A stretch of DNA of 64,000 nt, taken from positions 93,695,959 through 93,759,958 of the forward strand of contig NC_065879.2 in assembly GCF_932274485.2 (NCBI RefSeq), in the 5' to 3' direction. Source of the DNA: Patella vulgata. Its lineage: Eukaryota > Mollusca > Gastropoda > Patellidae. Below are positions 40,688-51,192 of the stretch, piece after piece; the stretch's first letter is position 1; each line of letters starts with the position of its first letter. The notes beneath the pieces are model-generated. The model was not told the origin of the DNA, made no database searches, and worked only from the letters and a program-made list of their open reading frames with translations. The position numbers were made by a program, and so were the translations under genes.

Positions 40688-42520
40688 GCAACTAATGATG
40701 TAAAAATGCTTCATCAATGTGTTGTATGTGATGAGATTTTTCAACAATATGATGATTTAGAACAACACACTAAAATACATGTTAAAGAAGAGAAAACAGA
40801 TGATATAGATGAATATTGTCATGTTAAAGAAGAGAAAACTGATGATAATATTGAAACTGTTTATCAGTGTAAAATGTGTTATAAAGTATTTGATTTAGAA
40901 ACTGATTTAGAAAAACACTGTGAAATACATATTGAAAAAGAGGAGTCTGTTTTACAGCATGGTAAAAGTTTGGAGAAAGGTTTTAGCCAAAATAATGAAA
41001 CAGAGATACCCAATCAGACAGGTTCTAACACATGTGATAAAACAGAGATACCCAATCAGACAGGTTCTAACACATGTGATGAAACAGAGATACCCAATCA
41101 GACAGGTTCTAATACATGTGATGAAAGGGAGATACCCAATCAGACAGGTTCTAACACATGTGATGAAAGGGAGATACCCAATCAGACAGGTTCTAACACA
41201 TGTGATGAAAGGGAGATACCCAATCAGACAGGTTCTAACACATGTGATAAAACAGAGATACCCAATCAGACAGGTTCTAACACATGTGATGAAACAGAGA
41301 TACCCAATCAGACAGGTTCTAAAACATGTGATGAAACAGAGATACCCAATCAGACAGGTTCTAATACATGTGATGTTTGTAGCAAATCATTCCGTCTCAA
41401 ATCTGACTTACAAAGACACAGAAAAACTCATACAGGGGAAAATAATTTTGAATGTGACGTCTGCATGAAAACATTTTCCCGTAGAGACAGTCTCCGGATG
41501 CGCACGAGAATTCACAATGGAGAAAGGCCTTATAAATGTGATGTTTGTAGTAAATCATTTACTCAAAATGGTAATCTACAAACACACATAAAATCCCATA
41601 CAGGTAAAAAATCATATAAATGTAATGTTTGTAGTAAATCATTTACTCACAACAGTATTCTACAGAGACACATCAAAACTCACAGCCAAGAGAAGCCTTA
41701 TAAATGTGATGTTTGTAGTAAATCATTCACCGATTATAGTAGTGGTCTACAGAGACATCTCAGAATACATACAGGATTTAAACCTTATAAATGTGATGTT
41801 TGTGGTAAATCATTTACTGATACGAGTAACCTGCGTAAACATATCAAAACACATACAGATACAGAAGAGACAACTGACGAATATTGTCTTGTTAAAGATG
41901 AGAAAACTGCTGATTTTGGAACATGCTATCAGTGTAACAAATGTGATGAAGAGTTTAAATTAGAATCTGATTTAGAAAAACACTGTAAAATACATGTTAA
42001 AGAAAAGAAAACTGATGATGTAGATGAATATTGTCATGTTAAAGAAGAGAAAACTGATGATGTAGATGATTATTGCCATGTTAAAAAAGAGAAAACTGAC
42101 GATGTAGATGGATATTGTCATGTTAAAGAAGAGAAAACTGATGATACTGAAACTGTTTATCAGTGTAATTTATGTGATAAAGGATTTAAATTAGAAACAG
42201 ATTTAGAAAAGCACTGTGAAGAACATGTTAAAGTAGAGGATTCTGTTTTACAATATGGCAAAAATTGGGAGAACAGTTTTAGCCAGTATAATAAAACAGA
42301 GACTCGAGATGAAACAGGTTCCAAAACAAGTCATAAATGTGGTGTTTGCAGTAAATCATTTCTTAAGAATTGTAACTTTCAGGCACACATGAGAATTCAT
42401 ACAGGTGAAAAACTTTATAAATGTGATGTTTGTAGTAAATCATTTCGTCAGAGAGTTCATCTGAGATCTCACGCGATTATTCATTCGGGCGAGAAAGCTT
42501 ATAATAATAAGAACAATTGA
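40688..42520 (+). CDS. ZF-3: 12-finger C2H2 protein, main exon
   Basis: 611 codons including the stop; with exon 39065-39256 the protein is 674 aa. Order: ATNDVKMLHQCVVCDEIF (finger 1), VKEEKTDDIDEYC linkers, YQCKMCYKVF (finger 2), nine tandem copies of a 14-residue TEIPNQTGSNTCD unit, six fingers close to ZF-2 fingers 1-5, then acidic linkers again (VKEEKTDDVDEYC four times), two more leader fingers and two final fingers. The second half matches the first half of ZF-4, so the exon looks like two family exons joined. The fourth finger reads RMRTRIH where ZF-2 has RMHTRIH, so it lacks a zinc-binding His. Probable nuclear DNA-binding protein. Confidence 0.9.
   Translation, partial: ATNDVKMLHQCVVCDEIFQQYDDLEQHTKIHVKEEKTDDIDEYCHVKEEKTDDNIETVYQCKMCYKVFDLETDLEKHCEIHIEKEESVLQHGKSLEKGFSQNNETEIPNQTGSNTCDKTEIPNQTGSNTCDETEIPNQTGSNTCDEREIPNQTGSNTCDEREIPNQTGSNTCDEREIPNQTGSNTCDKTEIPNQTGSNTCDETEIPNQTGSKTCDETEIPNQTGSNTCDVCSKSFRLKSDLQRHRKTHTGENNFECDVCMKTFSRRDSLRMRTRIHNGERPYKCDVCSKSFTQNGNLQTHIKSHTGKKSYKCNVCSKSFTHNSILQRHIKTHSQEKPYKCDVCSKSFTDYSSGLQRHLRIHTGFKPYKCDVCGKSFTDTSNLRKHIKTHTDTEETTDEYCLVKDEKTADFGTCYQCNKCDEEFKLESDLEKHCKIHVKEKKTDDVDEYCHVKEEKTDDVDDYCHVKKEKTDDVDGYCHVKEEKTDDTETVYQCNLCDKGFKLETDLEKHCEEHVKVEDSVLQYGKNWENSFSQYNKTETRDETGSKTSHKCGVCSKSFLKNCNFQAHMRIHTGEKLYKCDVCSKSFRQRVHLRSHAIIHSGEKAYNNKNN
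41003..41365 (+). repeat. 42-bp in-frame coding minisatellite in ZF-3
   Basis: Nine copies of ATACCCAATCAGACAGGTTC plus TAACACATGTGATGAAACAG-like sequence. The unit's end is the start of the next finger (TCDVC). ZF-2 has the site in one shortened copy, ZF-4 in none. Copies are almost identical, so the expansion is recent. Confidence 0.9.
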
Positions 42521-42569
42521 TTTATATTGTGCCAACAATTCAACTCTGGTAGCTGCTCTTGGGCCCTTT

Positions 42570-42640
42570 ATGTGATGTTAGTAGTAAATCATTCACTCGG
42601 AATTTATACTGGAGAGACCCCTTTTTGGTTACCAGATTTC
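42570..42640 (+). pseudogene. Decayed finger fragments after ZF-3
   Basis: TGTGATGTTAGTAGTAAATCATTCACTCG and ACCCATGTCATTGTCAC are broken remains of a C2H2 finger, not in frame with ZF-3. Confidence 0.6.
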
Positions 42641-43079
42641 GACTTTAGACCCATGTCATTGTCACAAGTTTTTTTTTACTTTTACTTTATCGACGAGTGT
42701 TGATATTTTTTTATATCAAAAAAGACAAGTAGGATATTATATTTATCTCCCAATACCTTCTTACATGCACAAATAAATAAATATAATTCTTTGCTATAGA
42801 TTTCACTTTTACTGAACCTGATTACATTACGGCGTACTGATACATCATTTTTTGACAGCAATTCAACCATTGCAAAGTCCTTTATATTGACCCAGTGTTT
42901 CCATCAAGGTCAATTAAATACAAATTGTTTATTTTTAATATAAAAAAGGTTACTTTTAATAAAAAATGAAAAAAAAAAAAGTAGTTCCTTTTTATCTGAC
43001 CAATCATGAAATTTATCACAAAAGCGATATCTACTGTAGAATGTATTATTGGGTGATAAAAAACATTTACTTGTTAGAT

Positions 43080-43560
43080 TTGTAATAAATCATTTATACA
43101 AAAAATCCAGCATCAGAAGCATATGGAGAGAGAGAGAGAAATGGGGTTTAACGTCCACTCGACACAAACTAGGTCATTTCGGGACTAACATATGGTTTAA
43201 TTTTATTTACATAATTCGCTTACGCATAGGAGTCTTTAGCAGTGGGAGGAAACCGGAGAAAACCCACGAGGATGGACAGGTGACCCTACTCCTTGCCACG
43301 TACAACCGGGGATTCAAAACCACGCCAGTCGACTCAATGACAGACTTTATGATACAGCGCGAGCACGTTAACCATTCAGCCATCCAACCCCCCCCAGAAG
43401 CATATGAAAAAAACCACTTTAAATGTGATGATTGTAGTAAATCATTTCATAACCGAGGTCCTCTACAGAGGGGGGGGGGGGAAGATCATATAAATATGAT
43501 GTTTGTGACAAATCTTACCCCATCCATGGTTACCTACACAGGCATGTCAGAAATAATCTT
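43080..43560 (+). pseudogene. Decayed finger fragments with SINE-A inserted
   Basis: TTTGTAATAAATCATTTATAC, CACTTTAAATGTGATGATTG and GATGTTTGTGACAAATC are finger remnants that correspond to 53740-54400 downstream of ZF-4. A G run interrupts one. The SINE-A at 43125-43396 splits them. Confidence 0.7.
43125..43396 (-). mobile_element. SINE-A, full length
   Basis: GAGAGAGAGAGAAATGGGG to the head CATTCAGCCATCCAACCCC. AGAAGCATATG is duplicated on both sides. The GACCCG of the body is deleted. Confidence 0.9.
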
Positions 43561-43694
43561 GTAATAATTAAAATATAAGTTTATATAAATCAGGCCTTCA
43601 TCAAAGTGCATCTATGTTTCTTTATTATTCAAAATATAAATGAAATGGAGTTATTGCCCATGATCTCTCTGTGGACTGTTTGAACTTGAAAAGG

Positions 43695-43740
43695 GGTTTA
43701 ACGTCCACTCGACACAAACTAGGTCATTTCGGGACTAATA
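43695..43740 (-). mobile_element. SINE-A 3' fragment
   Basis: GGGGTTTAACGTCCACTCGAC to TCATTTCGGGACTAATA. Confidence 0.7.
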
Positions 43741-43876
43741 GTAAGATATGAAGAAGCATGTTACATTTCTAGAGTTATTGCTCTTGCACAATTTGTAGAA
43801 TACGTTGTCCAACAAACTGGCAGCGACTATCTCTGTTCACATGAAACTTGGACCTGGCCCAGATTTAGCAGAGAAT

Positions 43877-44180
43877 TCTCAGACTTAAAGTAGCTAAGTC
43901 TTTAACTCGGTATTATCCACTGTCTTCGACATTGCAAACACGACTTATTGGTCAATTTAAATCAACATTGATGTTGTTATCTTACGGAGAAAAGATGGGC
44001 TTCTGATTTCCTATATTTTAATACACAATGAAAATTTTAAACTTGGGAAACGAATCGTGTGCCAGAATGCTTTCAGGCGCCATTTGTAATGAGCGACTCG
44101 GTGAACAAGGCTAAACATATCCCATAAGGGAAGACTACCTGAATAGACTGGAATAACCGAACGCCAAATTCAATATGCAA
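43877..44180 (+). repeat. Dispersed repeat R, copy 4
   Basis: GTAGCTAAGTCTTTAACTC, GTCAATTTAAATCAACATTG, GAAAAGATGGGCTTCTGAT and CTTTCAGGCGCCATTTGTAA. Confidence 0.7.
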
Positions 44181-45000
44181 TTATTCCACAGAATTTATAC
44201 ATATATACCAAACCTTAAGTTTCTCACATTTATAGTCATTAAATAAACGGTCAGTTATAACCATTTAACATCAATACAAATTAGACACAATTAGTACATG
44301 ATGTCGTGCACGACAATGGATATATCTGGTTTGAGTGCCATTTGTAATAAACAAAGAAAAACATCCCAGAAGACAATGCAGAATGGCTGATTCAAAAACA
44401 ACTATATATTAATAAAAAATACCTAGGGTGTAGAATGGATAAAGGCATATACGACCGTTGTTAATTTGCACAGTTCGCGTATACATGTTCCCCAAGTATG
44501 ATAAAAAAAAATAATTTCTTTATAAACATTTGTACGACCCTTGACGCGACCTTCCAGAACAACTTGTCAGATCTTCATGAATCAAGTGGTGTAGGCCATC
44601 GAAAGTATAAAAAAAACAAAACGAAATATAGATCTGTATTTTAATCAGATTGGGGAAAAGCATCGACATTAAACCGTGCATTACTGGAAAAAACATTTGA
44701 AACTCAAGGTGAAGATTGAATGATGACACATGATGTTGGATGAAGTTGGGAGAAAAAAAAATAAAGATACACTATGTAGGATTTAAAATACAGATGTGAC
44801 ATCATCCTTTGATGTTGGCGTACCATTTTTTCAAATGACTTGCCAATTGTACATTTATACTAGATGAAATATTGGACTCCAGGCTCGAGTGACAATTTGC
44901 TGGATAGCGTCTTTATTTTAAGTGAGATTTTAGCCTGGATAGTGTTTTTATTTTTAAGTGCGATTCTAGTCTTTACATTGCTGGATAGTGTTGATATTTT
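44181..45000. other. Intergenic stretch, little recognised
   Basis: A GTCAGATCTTCATGAATC block at about 44565 relates to those in REC-1 intron 1. TACTAGATGAAATATTGGAC at 44855 also occurs at 36618. No gene seen. Confidence 0.4.
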
Positions 45001-45112
45001 AAAGATCACCGGAAAAGCTTCATAAATCTTTTAAATAATGCAAGTAATTATATTTTCCATAAGTATAACACAAACCTGAATGTCAATATTACCTGCAATA
45101 AGTTGTTTAATT
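45000..45112. mobile_element. Solo end of the TTAA foldback MITE
   Basis: TTTTAAAGATCACCGGAAAAGC, AATGCAAGTAATTATA and CCATAAGTATAACAC match one arm of the palindrome at 53812-54238. Confidence 0.65.
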
Positions 45113-45240
45113 TCTTCGTGTTATATCATTACTTAATGGCTCGCTCTCAACCATTACACCACACCTAGATAAAGAGCTGACAGTTCTCATTATAACATTT
45201 CAAAAACAGATAATGAAAAATATATAGAGTAGTCTAGACA

Positions 45241-45626
45241 GAAATGAAATGAAATGAAGTGGGGTTTAACGTTCTACTGTTCTGCTCCGAACTGGGCTAA
45301 TGAAGACGGGCATAAGCCATTCAGTGTGCTATGAGTATGAGGGAAATTTTGCCCGGACAGCGGCACTACGGCCTACTCTTATATCGAATACCAACTGTCA
45401 AGGGATCTTTTACCTGCACGCCAATGTGTACACGGGACCTCGGTTTTCCGTCCCATCCAAAAGACTAGACAGCTGTCCTTGTCAGGTCCTCCGTCCTGCA
45501 TCACTGACAAGGGAGAACCACACCGGAAAATCTGGATGAACTTTCTCGGCCAATGCTGGGATCGAACACCCGACCTCCAGGCTAGCGAGCCAGCGTCTTA
45601 CCCACTTAGCCATGTGATCCCCTAGT
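45241..45626 (-). mobile_element. SINE-B, full length
   Basis: AATGAAATGAAATGAAGTGG tail, complete core, head GCGTCTTACCCACTTAGCC as read on the plus strand. CTAGTCTAGACAG-type sequence flanks both ends (45231 and 45624), a likely target duplication. Confidence 0.92.
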
Positions 45627-45869
45627 CTAGACAGTCTTTACATATATTATAGGGAGCCTATAACGGGACTGTCTTTTGCAGCTCGCCAAAGAGCTCAGAG
45701 CAATCCTAGTGGGTTCAACTCTATATAACTAGCATTCGAGCAAAAGAAATGACACAAGGCATTCATAAAAAATCAACATGCACAAGTTTTATTAATAAAA
45801 TATATTTCAAGGATACCACAGATATGATAATAATATTAATAATATTAATAATATTTAGTTATATAACAA

Positions 45870-46242
45870 TAGGGGGATCACGTGGCTAAGTGGGTAAGAC
45901 GCTGGCTCGCTAGCCTGGAGGTCGGGTGTTCGATCCCTGCATTGGCCGAGAAGGTTCATCCAGATTTTCCGGCGTGGTTCCCCCTTGTCAGTGATGCAGG
46001 ATGGAGGGCCTGACAAGGACAGCTGTCTAGTTCTTCGGATGACATGGAAAAACGAGGTCCCGTGTATATATTGGAATGCATGTAAAAGATCCCCATGGCA
46101 GTTGGAATTTGATATAAGAGTAGGCAATAGTGCCGCTGTCCGGGCAAAATTTCCCCCATAGCACACTGTATGGCGTATGCCGTCTTCATTAGCCCAGTAT
46201 AGGAGCAGAACAGTAGGACATTAATTCCATTTCATTTCATTT
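45870..46242 (+). mobile_element. SINE-B, full length
   Basis: GGGGATCACGTGGCTAAGTG head, GGTGTTCGATCCCTGC B-box, complete core, ATTTCATTTCATTTAT tail. TATATGACAAT/TATATAACAAT flanks it. With the minus-strand copy at 45241 it makes an inverted pair. Confidence 0.92.
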
Positions 46243-46483
46243 ATATGACAATAGTAGTAGTAGTATAGAATTTTATTCAAGTTTATTTTCATGCATCATA
46301 ATATGTTCCTTTGTCTTGGGACTAATTCAAAAACATGGCTAAGTCAGCTTAGTGTTAGTCTAAGTGGCTAAATAGTCGGAATAGGACTAGGCTAGCGCAG
46401 TAATCGGTAGATTAGATTCGAAGCGCCGCGAATAATAATTAAACGGCTATAATATATAATTTATAAGTTGACTTAATATTCAG

Positions 46484-46648
46484 GGCCCTGTTTCACGAAA
46501 TTTTAACTAAAGATAATATCCAAATTTTAGTAGATATTTCAATTTTGATTGGCTTAGCACTAAAATTAAAATCAATCTAATATATTATCCAATCAAATTA
46601 CTAAAATTTGGATTTTATCTTAGTTAAAATTTCGTGAAACTGGCCCCA
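46484..46648. mobile_element. Palindromic hairpin MITE (M2)
   Basis: GGGCCCTGTTTCACGAAATT pairs with AATTTCGTGAAACTGGCCCC, centre TTGATTGGCTTAGCAC. Confidence 0.78.
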
Positions 46649-46879
46649 GACTGACTCGTTTCTTACCATTAAATCTTCCATGGTTTAGTTATAATAATAA
46701 GTCTTATAATATCAAATAAGACTACGGTAAGTAGAACTAAACGTTGATCACTGTCTAGGTTAGGCCTATAGCAGACGTGAAACTGAGCCACGGCATAGAG
46801 CGTAGACACAACTGAACGCGGTTGCTTTATTGCGTTCCATAGGTATCACGTGACGATATTATCCAATCCCTGCATGGGA

Positions 46880-46986
46880 TTTCCTGTCGTCCAATGCGAA
46901 CGCTTGAAATGGCACGCGCTCGTCTTCTAACAGTTAACGTAGCGGTAAATGGAAGCGGAGAATCTTAAGCTGTATCTACTAAATAT
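46880..46986 (+). other. Possible first exon or promoter, uncertain
   Basis: Relatively CpG-rich for the window. An ATG at 46949 reads MEAENLKLYLLN and meets the good donor AT|GTAAGT at 46987 in phase 2. No downstream acceptor of matching phase is evident, so this is only a hint. Confidence 0.25.
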
Positions 46987-47682
46987 GTAAGTAAAATGAA
47001 CTATAATGTAAGTTTTAAAAGTAATTCATGTACAAGGAATTCTTTACAGACATTACAAATTACTGACAATATATACTTATGGTGAAAATAAGCTAAATTC
47101 CACCAGGGAAGTGAACTTCCGGTTTAACGTGACAACGAGACCGGCGAAAGCTCTAGATGTAAACAAAGCGATTGAAATGACAGCTAGCTGTCTAAACAAT
47201 TCGTCACAGGCCACAGTGGCCCAGAGAGGTTCCCCTTTATCACTGGTGCAAGGTGGAGGGCCTGGGGAGTCAGAATTCAAGAAAAAGTAAGTGTATTTCC
47301 GTGGAGGCCTGGAGCTAGTATTTCTGTCGACTGGAGGTCTGTCTTTGAGTTTGATTTTGAATCAGCTGCACTATTTTTGAAGCTGGCCATGTGACTGGAG
47401 GTGGTAGCACAAGTTTTCTGAGGCTGACAATGAAAACACGCCAAGAGAATCGAAGAGACTTGGTTATTATGTGTTTTAAAACATTGGATACAGGAGTATG
47501 CTTGCTTTACAAATGAAGTTTCAATGAGGTGCTAGTCTTCTGATGTAGGAAGTCTTCTGATGTACAGATAAGAACATCAGGAAGGTATACCCCATTTGAA
47601 TACCGACAACTGTACACTATTTCATTATCTTACACCAGGAAGTCGTACAGATGCTTGGGGGTAGGTGGGAGAGGTACGTAGT

Positions 47683-47940
47683 GAGGGTTTGGGTTGCCGT
47701 GTGGTTAACACATGCGCATTGAATCATAAAGTCTGTCATTGAGTCAACTGGCACGGTTTCGATTCTCCGGTAGTACGGGACAAGGAGTAGGGTCGCCAGT
47801 CCAACCTCGTGGGTTTTCTCCAGGTCCTCTAGTTTCCTCCCACTGCTAAAGACCCCTACGCGCAAGCGAATTATTGAAATAAAAAATTAAACCATGTTAG
47901 TCCCGAAATGATCTAGTTTGTGTTCAGTGGACCTTAAACC

Positions 47941-47985
<45 letters not shown>
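47683..47985 (+). mobile_element. SINE-A
   Basis: TTGGGTTGCCGTGTGGTTAAC head, GGTTTCGATTCTCC B-box and a very long CT tail. Confidence 0.88.
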
Positions 47986-47986
<1 letters not shown>

Positions 47987-48189
47987 CTAAACCACAACTG
48001 TACACTATCTTACATCAGGAAGTCGTAAAGATGATTGAGGTGGGGGGGGGGGGCGAATGGTGAACATGTTTGTGTTGAATCATAAGGTCTGTCTTTTAGT
48101 AAAGTGTAGGGATTTTGATTCATCCACTTGTACATGAAGGAGTAGGGTTGTCTGTTAAACCTACCTGCTAAAGACCCATGTGTGCAACT

Positions 48190-48432
48190 TTTGGTCTTCG
48201 AAGGAATTATTAGTGAGCAGAAATTCGCCCATGTATCTGTTATCACCCATCACTTCAGTCAGTTATATAGAAGGATAACTCGTGTTTTCCTTTTGCGATC
48301 GTCACTTCCGATTGTTGAAACATTGATTACGCATCTATCGTAGCAATGATCTCTGTGACAAATAATATTTGGAACTGTTTAACCAGTTCTATTACATATA
48401 TGATAATGACTGGCACCAATATTGTCCTTTAA
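48190..48432 (-). repeat. 240-bp dispersed repeat Q, copy 3
   Basis: CTTCGAAGGAATTATTAGTG to CACCAATATTGTCC, the reverse of copies 1 and 2. It ends exactly where the ZF-4 promoter block begins. Confidence 0.75.
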
Positions 48433-48433
48433 A

Positions 48434-48653
48434 ATATGTGAGGACTAAAACGATTGCAGTTATTATTTGTGAGTACTTCGCGTTGGACAGATCCACGTCC
48501 ATATTCAATAATAACCTCTGCTACCGGAAACGGAAATCAATCTGAACACGCGACATACAATGGTTTCTGGTTCATTGTTTACATTACTCGCGCTCGCTAA
48601 TTTCGCTTGTTGTTTGGGTTTTCAACTAGTTAGCGGGTTGAGGTCGTGTTGAA
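48434..48653 (+). promoter_or_regulatory. ZF-4 promoter / 5' UTR block
   Basis: AATATGTGAGGACTAAAACG to GAGGTCGTGTTGAA, about 85% like the ZF-3 block by eye. It includes GCTACCGGAAACGG and a CpG-richer TTACTCGCGCTCGC stretch. It leads directly into the THAP start codon. Confidence 0.6.
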
Positions 48654-49067
48654 ATGGATTCACCGAGGTTCAAATATTCTACGGGAAAATTATGCGTTGC
48701 TGCCGGCTGTTCAAACACCAATAACGACGGCTGTTCCATGCACGCTTTTCCGAAAAGAAATGACTCAGTTCGTCGGACATGGATCAACTTTGTAAAGACC
48801 AAACGAGCTCATTGGAAAGGCCCATCAATACATTCACACTTGTGTTCAGCACATTTTACGGCTGATTCCTTTCCCTTCCGAACCAGATTCGAAATGAATG
48901 TAATGGGGGTGAAACCGCCAAAGATGACACTTGTGAAAGGTTCTTACCCAACCATTCACAGTCCGTCTACCAATGTGCCATCTGATAGTACTAATGCTAA
49001 TATTGCTAGCCGCACACTGTCTCCTGTTAAAAAGAGAAAAGCTTTCTTAAAAAGAGAAGTTGCCAGG
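48654..49067 (+). CDS. ZF-4 exon 1: THAP-type zinc-finger domain
   Basis: 138 codons from the ATG. Residues 1-73 form a THAP domain: C14-x4-C19 (KLCVAAGCSN), HAFPK at 30-34, the conserved W in RRTWINF, and C64-x2-H67 (SHLCSAHFT), followed by the downstream proline (VKPPK). THAP domains are C2CH zinc modules that bind DNA. The rest is Ser/Thr-rich, then basic (PVKKRKAFLKRE), a likely nuclear signal. The donor AGG|GTAGGT ends in phase 0; joining to 51027 (ATT ATG TCT) is in frame. The frame also stays open past the donor to 49181, so an unspliced short form is possible. Confidence 0.85.
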
Positions 49068-49285
49068 GTAGGTACAAAGTGGCCACCGTATTTTTATGAA
49101 TATCATGTAGACTATTTTTACAGAACTGTATTTTACGGCACTTCCCTTCGCGCCTGCAAATCAGGAAAATACAGGATTTAGATTTTTGTCTTCAGCACTG
49201 CTGTAGATTTTCGCCTACATCACGCACATATGACTACACTATTTTAATTTTAATTTACGTGAGTAAAATTCTCTTAAGTCCAAGG

Positions 49286-49557
49286 GGGTTTGGATGACCG
49301 AATGGTTAGCATGTGCACCCTGTATATACGGTCTGTCATTAATTCAACTGGCGGGGTTTCGATTCCCCCGTTGTACGTGACAAGGAATAGGGTCACCTGT
49401 CCAACCTCGTGAGTTTTCTCTGAGTCCTCTGGTTTCCTTGCACTGCTAAAGACCCCTACGCGCATGGGAATTATTGAAATAAAATTGAACCATGTGTTAG
49501 TACCGAAATGACCTAGTTTCTGTTGAGTGGACGTTAAACCCCATGTCTCTCTCTTTC
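49286..49557 (+). mobile_element. SINE-A, full length
   Basis: GGGTTTGGATGACCGAATGG head to a CTCTCTC tail, in ZF-4 intron 1. Confidence 0.88.
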
Positions 49558-49678
49558 TCATAAGTCCAATATTTTACCTGGTGTGCATGAACAACTGGAA
49601 GTGCCGTAAAAATAGCCGACTAATGTTTAATTCATTAAATAGCCATATCTATAAATGTATTTTTGTTTTAATATTTCC

Positions 49679-50312
49679 CCAAGTTTGTTTTAGTAGACTA
49701 CTAGAGCTGGCAATCGATATCCATTTTAAATATCGATATCGGCAACCATTTCGGCAATATCGATATTGATATATCGGAAAATTTGAAGTTGAAAGAAATA
49801 ACTGTTTGTATGCTAATAATGCATTTAAATGTGTTATTGATCAAATAAAAAAAAAATATGATCCTCAAACTATGTTTTCTGTTTGTTTCGTTCACAACTT
49901 ATCGGATGGGGTTATTAACAAAATAGTATTCGCAGCTTTGCGCTGGCCATCAATCGCTGTTGACAATTTCCCTCGGCTGCTTATAGCAATAAATAAATTT
50001 CTATTAAAATCTGGTAATTCCCCTTGAACAATTAATTAATGGGGTTTTTTTTGTCATTGTTGTAAACAACCACAAAAATTACCCGCGCGGTGGATGTACC
50101 TTAGTGTGTGTATTTTTGTTTTAACATGTTTTGAATGATATGACAGTGATTATTTGACACAAAACATTCCGTTAATTTCATTTTATTGAAGCTTCTTTAT
50201 TTTTTATGCGAGTATCAATATCAAGAACTGAATATCGATATTTTCCATAGTCGCCGGCGATTATTGGCTATATCGATATATTTTCCCAAGTTTGCTTTAG
50301 TAGGCTACTGGT
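49679..50312. other. Possible insertion bounded by direct repeats
   Basis: CCCAAGTTTGTTTTAGTAG at 49679 and CCCAAGTTTGCTTTAGTAG at 50285 are direct repeats; inside them are ATCGATATC-rich ends (49710-49775 and 50215-50285). An open stretch at 49806-50027 is unrecognised. It may be a hAT-like or other non-autonomous element, but the direct repeats are longer than usual for that. Confidence 0.35.
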
Positions 50313-50364
50313 ACTGTACCTATTTTTGTTTTTTTCTAAAATGAACCTGTATCATTAAATAAAG

Positions 50365-50735
50365 TGGAGCCACGGTGGCTAGGTGGGTAAAACGCTGGCT
50401 TGCTAGCCTGGAGGTCGGATGTTCGATCCCTGCATTGGCCGAGAAAGTTTGTCCCGATTTTCCGACCTGTTTTCTCCTTGTCGGTGATGCAGGACGGAGG
50501 GCCTGATAAGGACAGCTGTCTAGTCCTTCGGATGAGACGAAAAACCGAGGTCCCGTGTATACATTAGAATGCACATAAAAGATCCCTTGGCAGTTGGAAT
50601 TCAATATAAGAGTAGGCCATAGCGCCGCTGCCCGGGCAAAATTTCCCTCATAGCACACTGTATGGCGTATGCGCGTCTTCATTAGCCCAGTATAGACGCA
50701 GAACAGTAGGACGTTAAACCCCATTTCATTTCATT
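50365..50735 (+). mobile_element. SINE-B, full length
   Basis: GGAGCCACGGTGGCTAGGTGG head, GATGTTCGATCCC B-box, core and ATTTCATT tail. TTAAATAAAGTGG occurs at both flanks, a target duplication of about 13 bp. Confidence 0.92.
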
Positions 50736-50825
50736 AAATAAAGTGGGTCACAAACAAAAAGGGTTGTTTCAGACACTTATAGAAATGTAAGCATGGTAAA
50801 CATGTGCAAGTTTTTAGGGTTTTTT

Positions 50826-50945
50826 TTATAGGAGTAGGCCCGGGCAAAATTTACCTCTTAGCACACTCTAAGGCGTATGCCCATCAAGGAAGTGTGAAGC
50901 AAACAGCGAGACGTTCAACCCCACTTCATTTTATTTTGTTTCAGA
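50826..50945 (+). mobile_element. SINE-B 3' fragment, divergent
   Basis: TATAGGAGTAGGCCCGGGCAA to CCCCACTTCATTTTATTT. Confidence 0.65.
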
Positions 50946-51026
50946 AACTTATTTTAAACACTTTAAGTACGTACAAGTTTTTAGTCTTTTATAATATTTC
51001 ATGACAAGAATTCAACTTTCATTTAG

Positions 51027-51149
51027 ATTATGTCTGAAAATGAAAGTGTTGTGGTACCCGTTGAAGACGTGACTAACAGCCCACCGGCATTTGAAAATGA
51101 AAGTGTTCCGGTACCCGTAGAAGACTTAACTAACAATCCACCAACTGAG
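51027..51149 (+). CDS. ZF-4 exon 2 with ESV repeats
   Basis: Follows TTTCATTTAG; ATT ATG TCT GAA, then MSENESVVVPVEDVTNSPPA and FENESVPVPVEDLTNNPPTE, ending GAG|GTAAGT in phase 0. Two copies of the unit found three times in ZF-3. The internal ATG could serve as a start if the THAP exon is skipped, giving a THAP-less protein like ZF-3. Confidence 0.78.
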
Positions 51150-51192
51150 GTAAGTTACACAGCTTTTATCATTTCTAAATTAGGACATATCT

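Noticed and set aside
40920-41468. Alternate-frame 182-codon stretch with 'RYPIRQVLTHVMK' repeats
   Set aside because: Shadow of the 42-bp coding repeat in ZF-3; the real frame continues into fingers, this one does not.
45855-46189. Frames with 'RPTLISNSNCQGIFYVHANVYTGP'
   Set aside because: Recurs at every SINE-B copy in the same place; SINE sequence, not a gene family.
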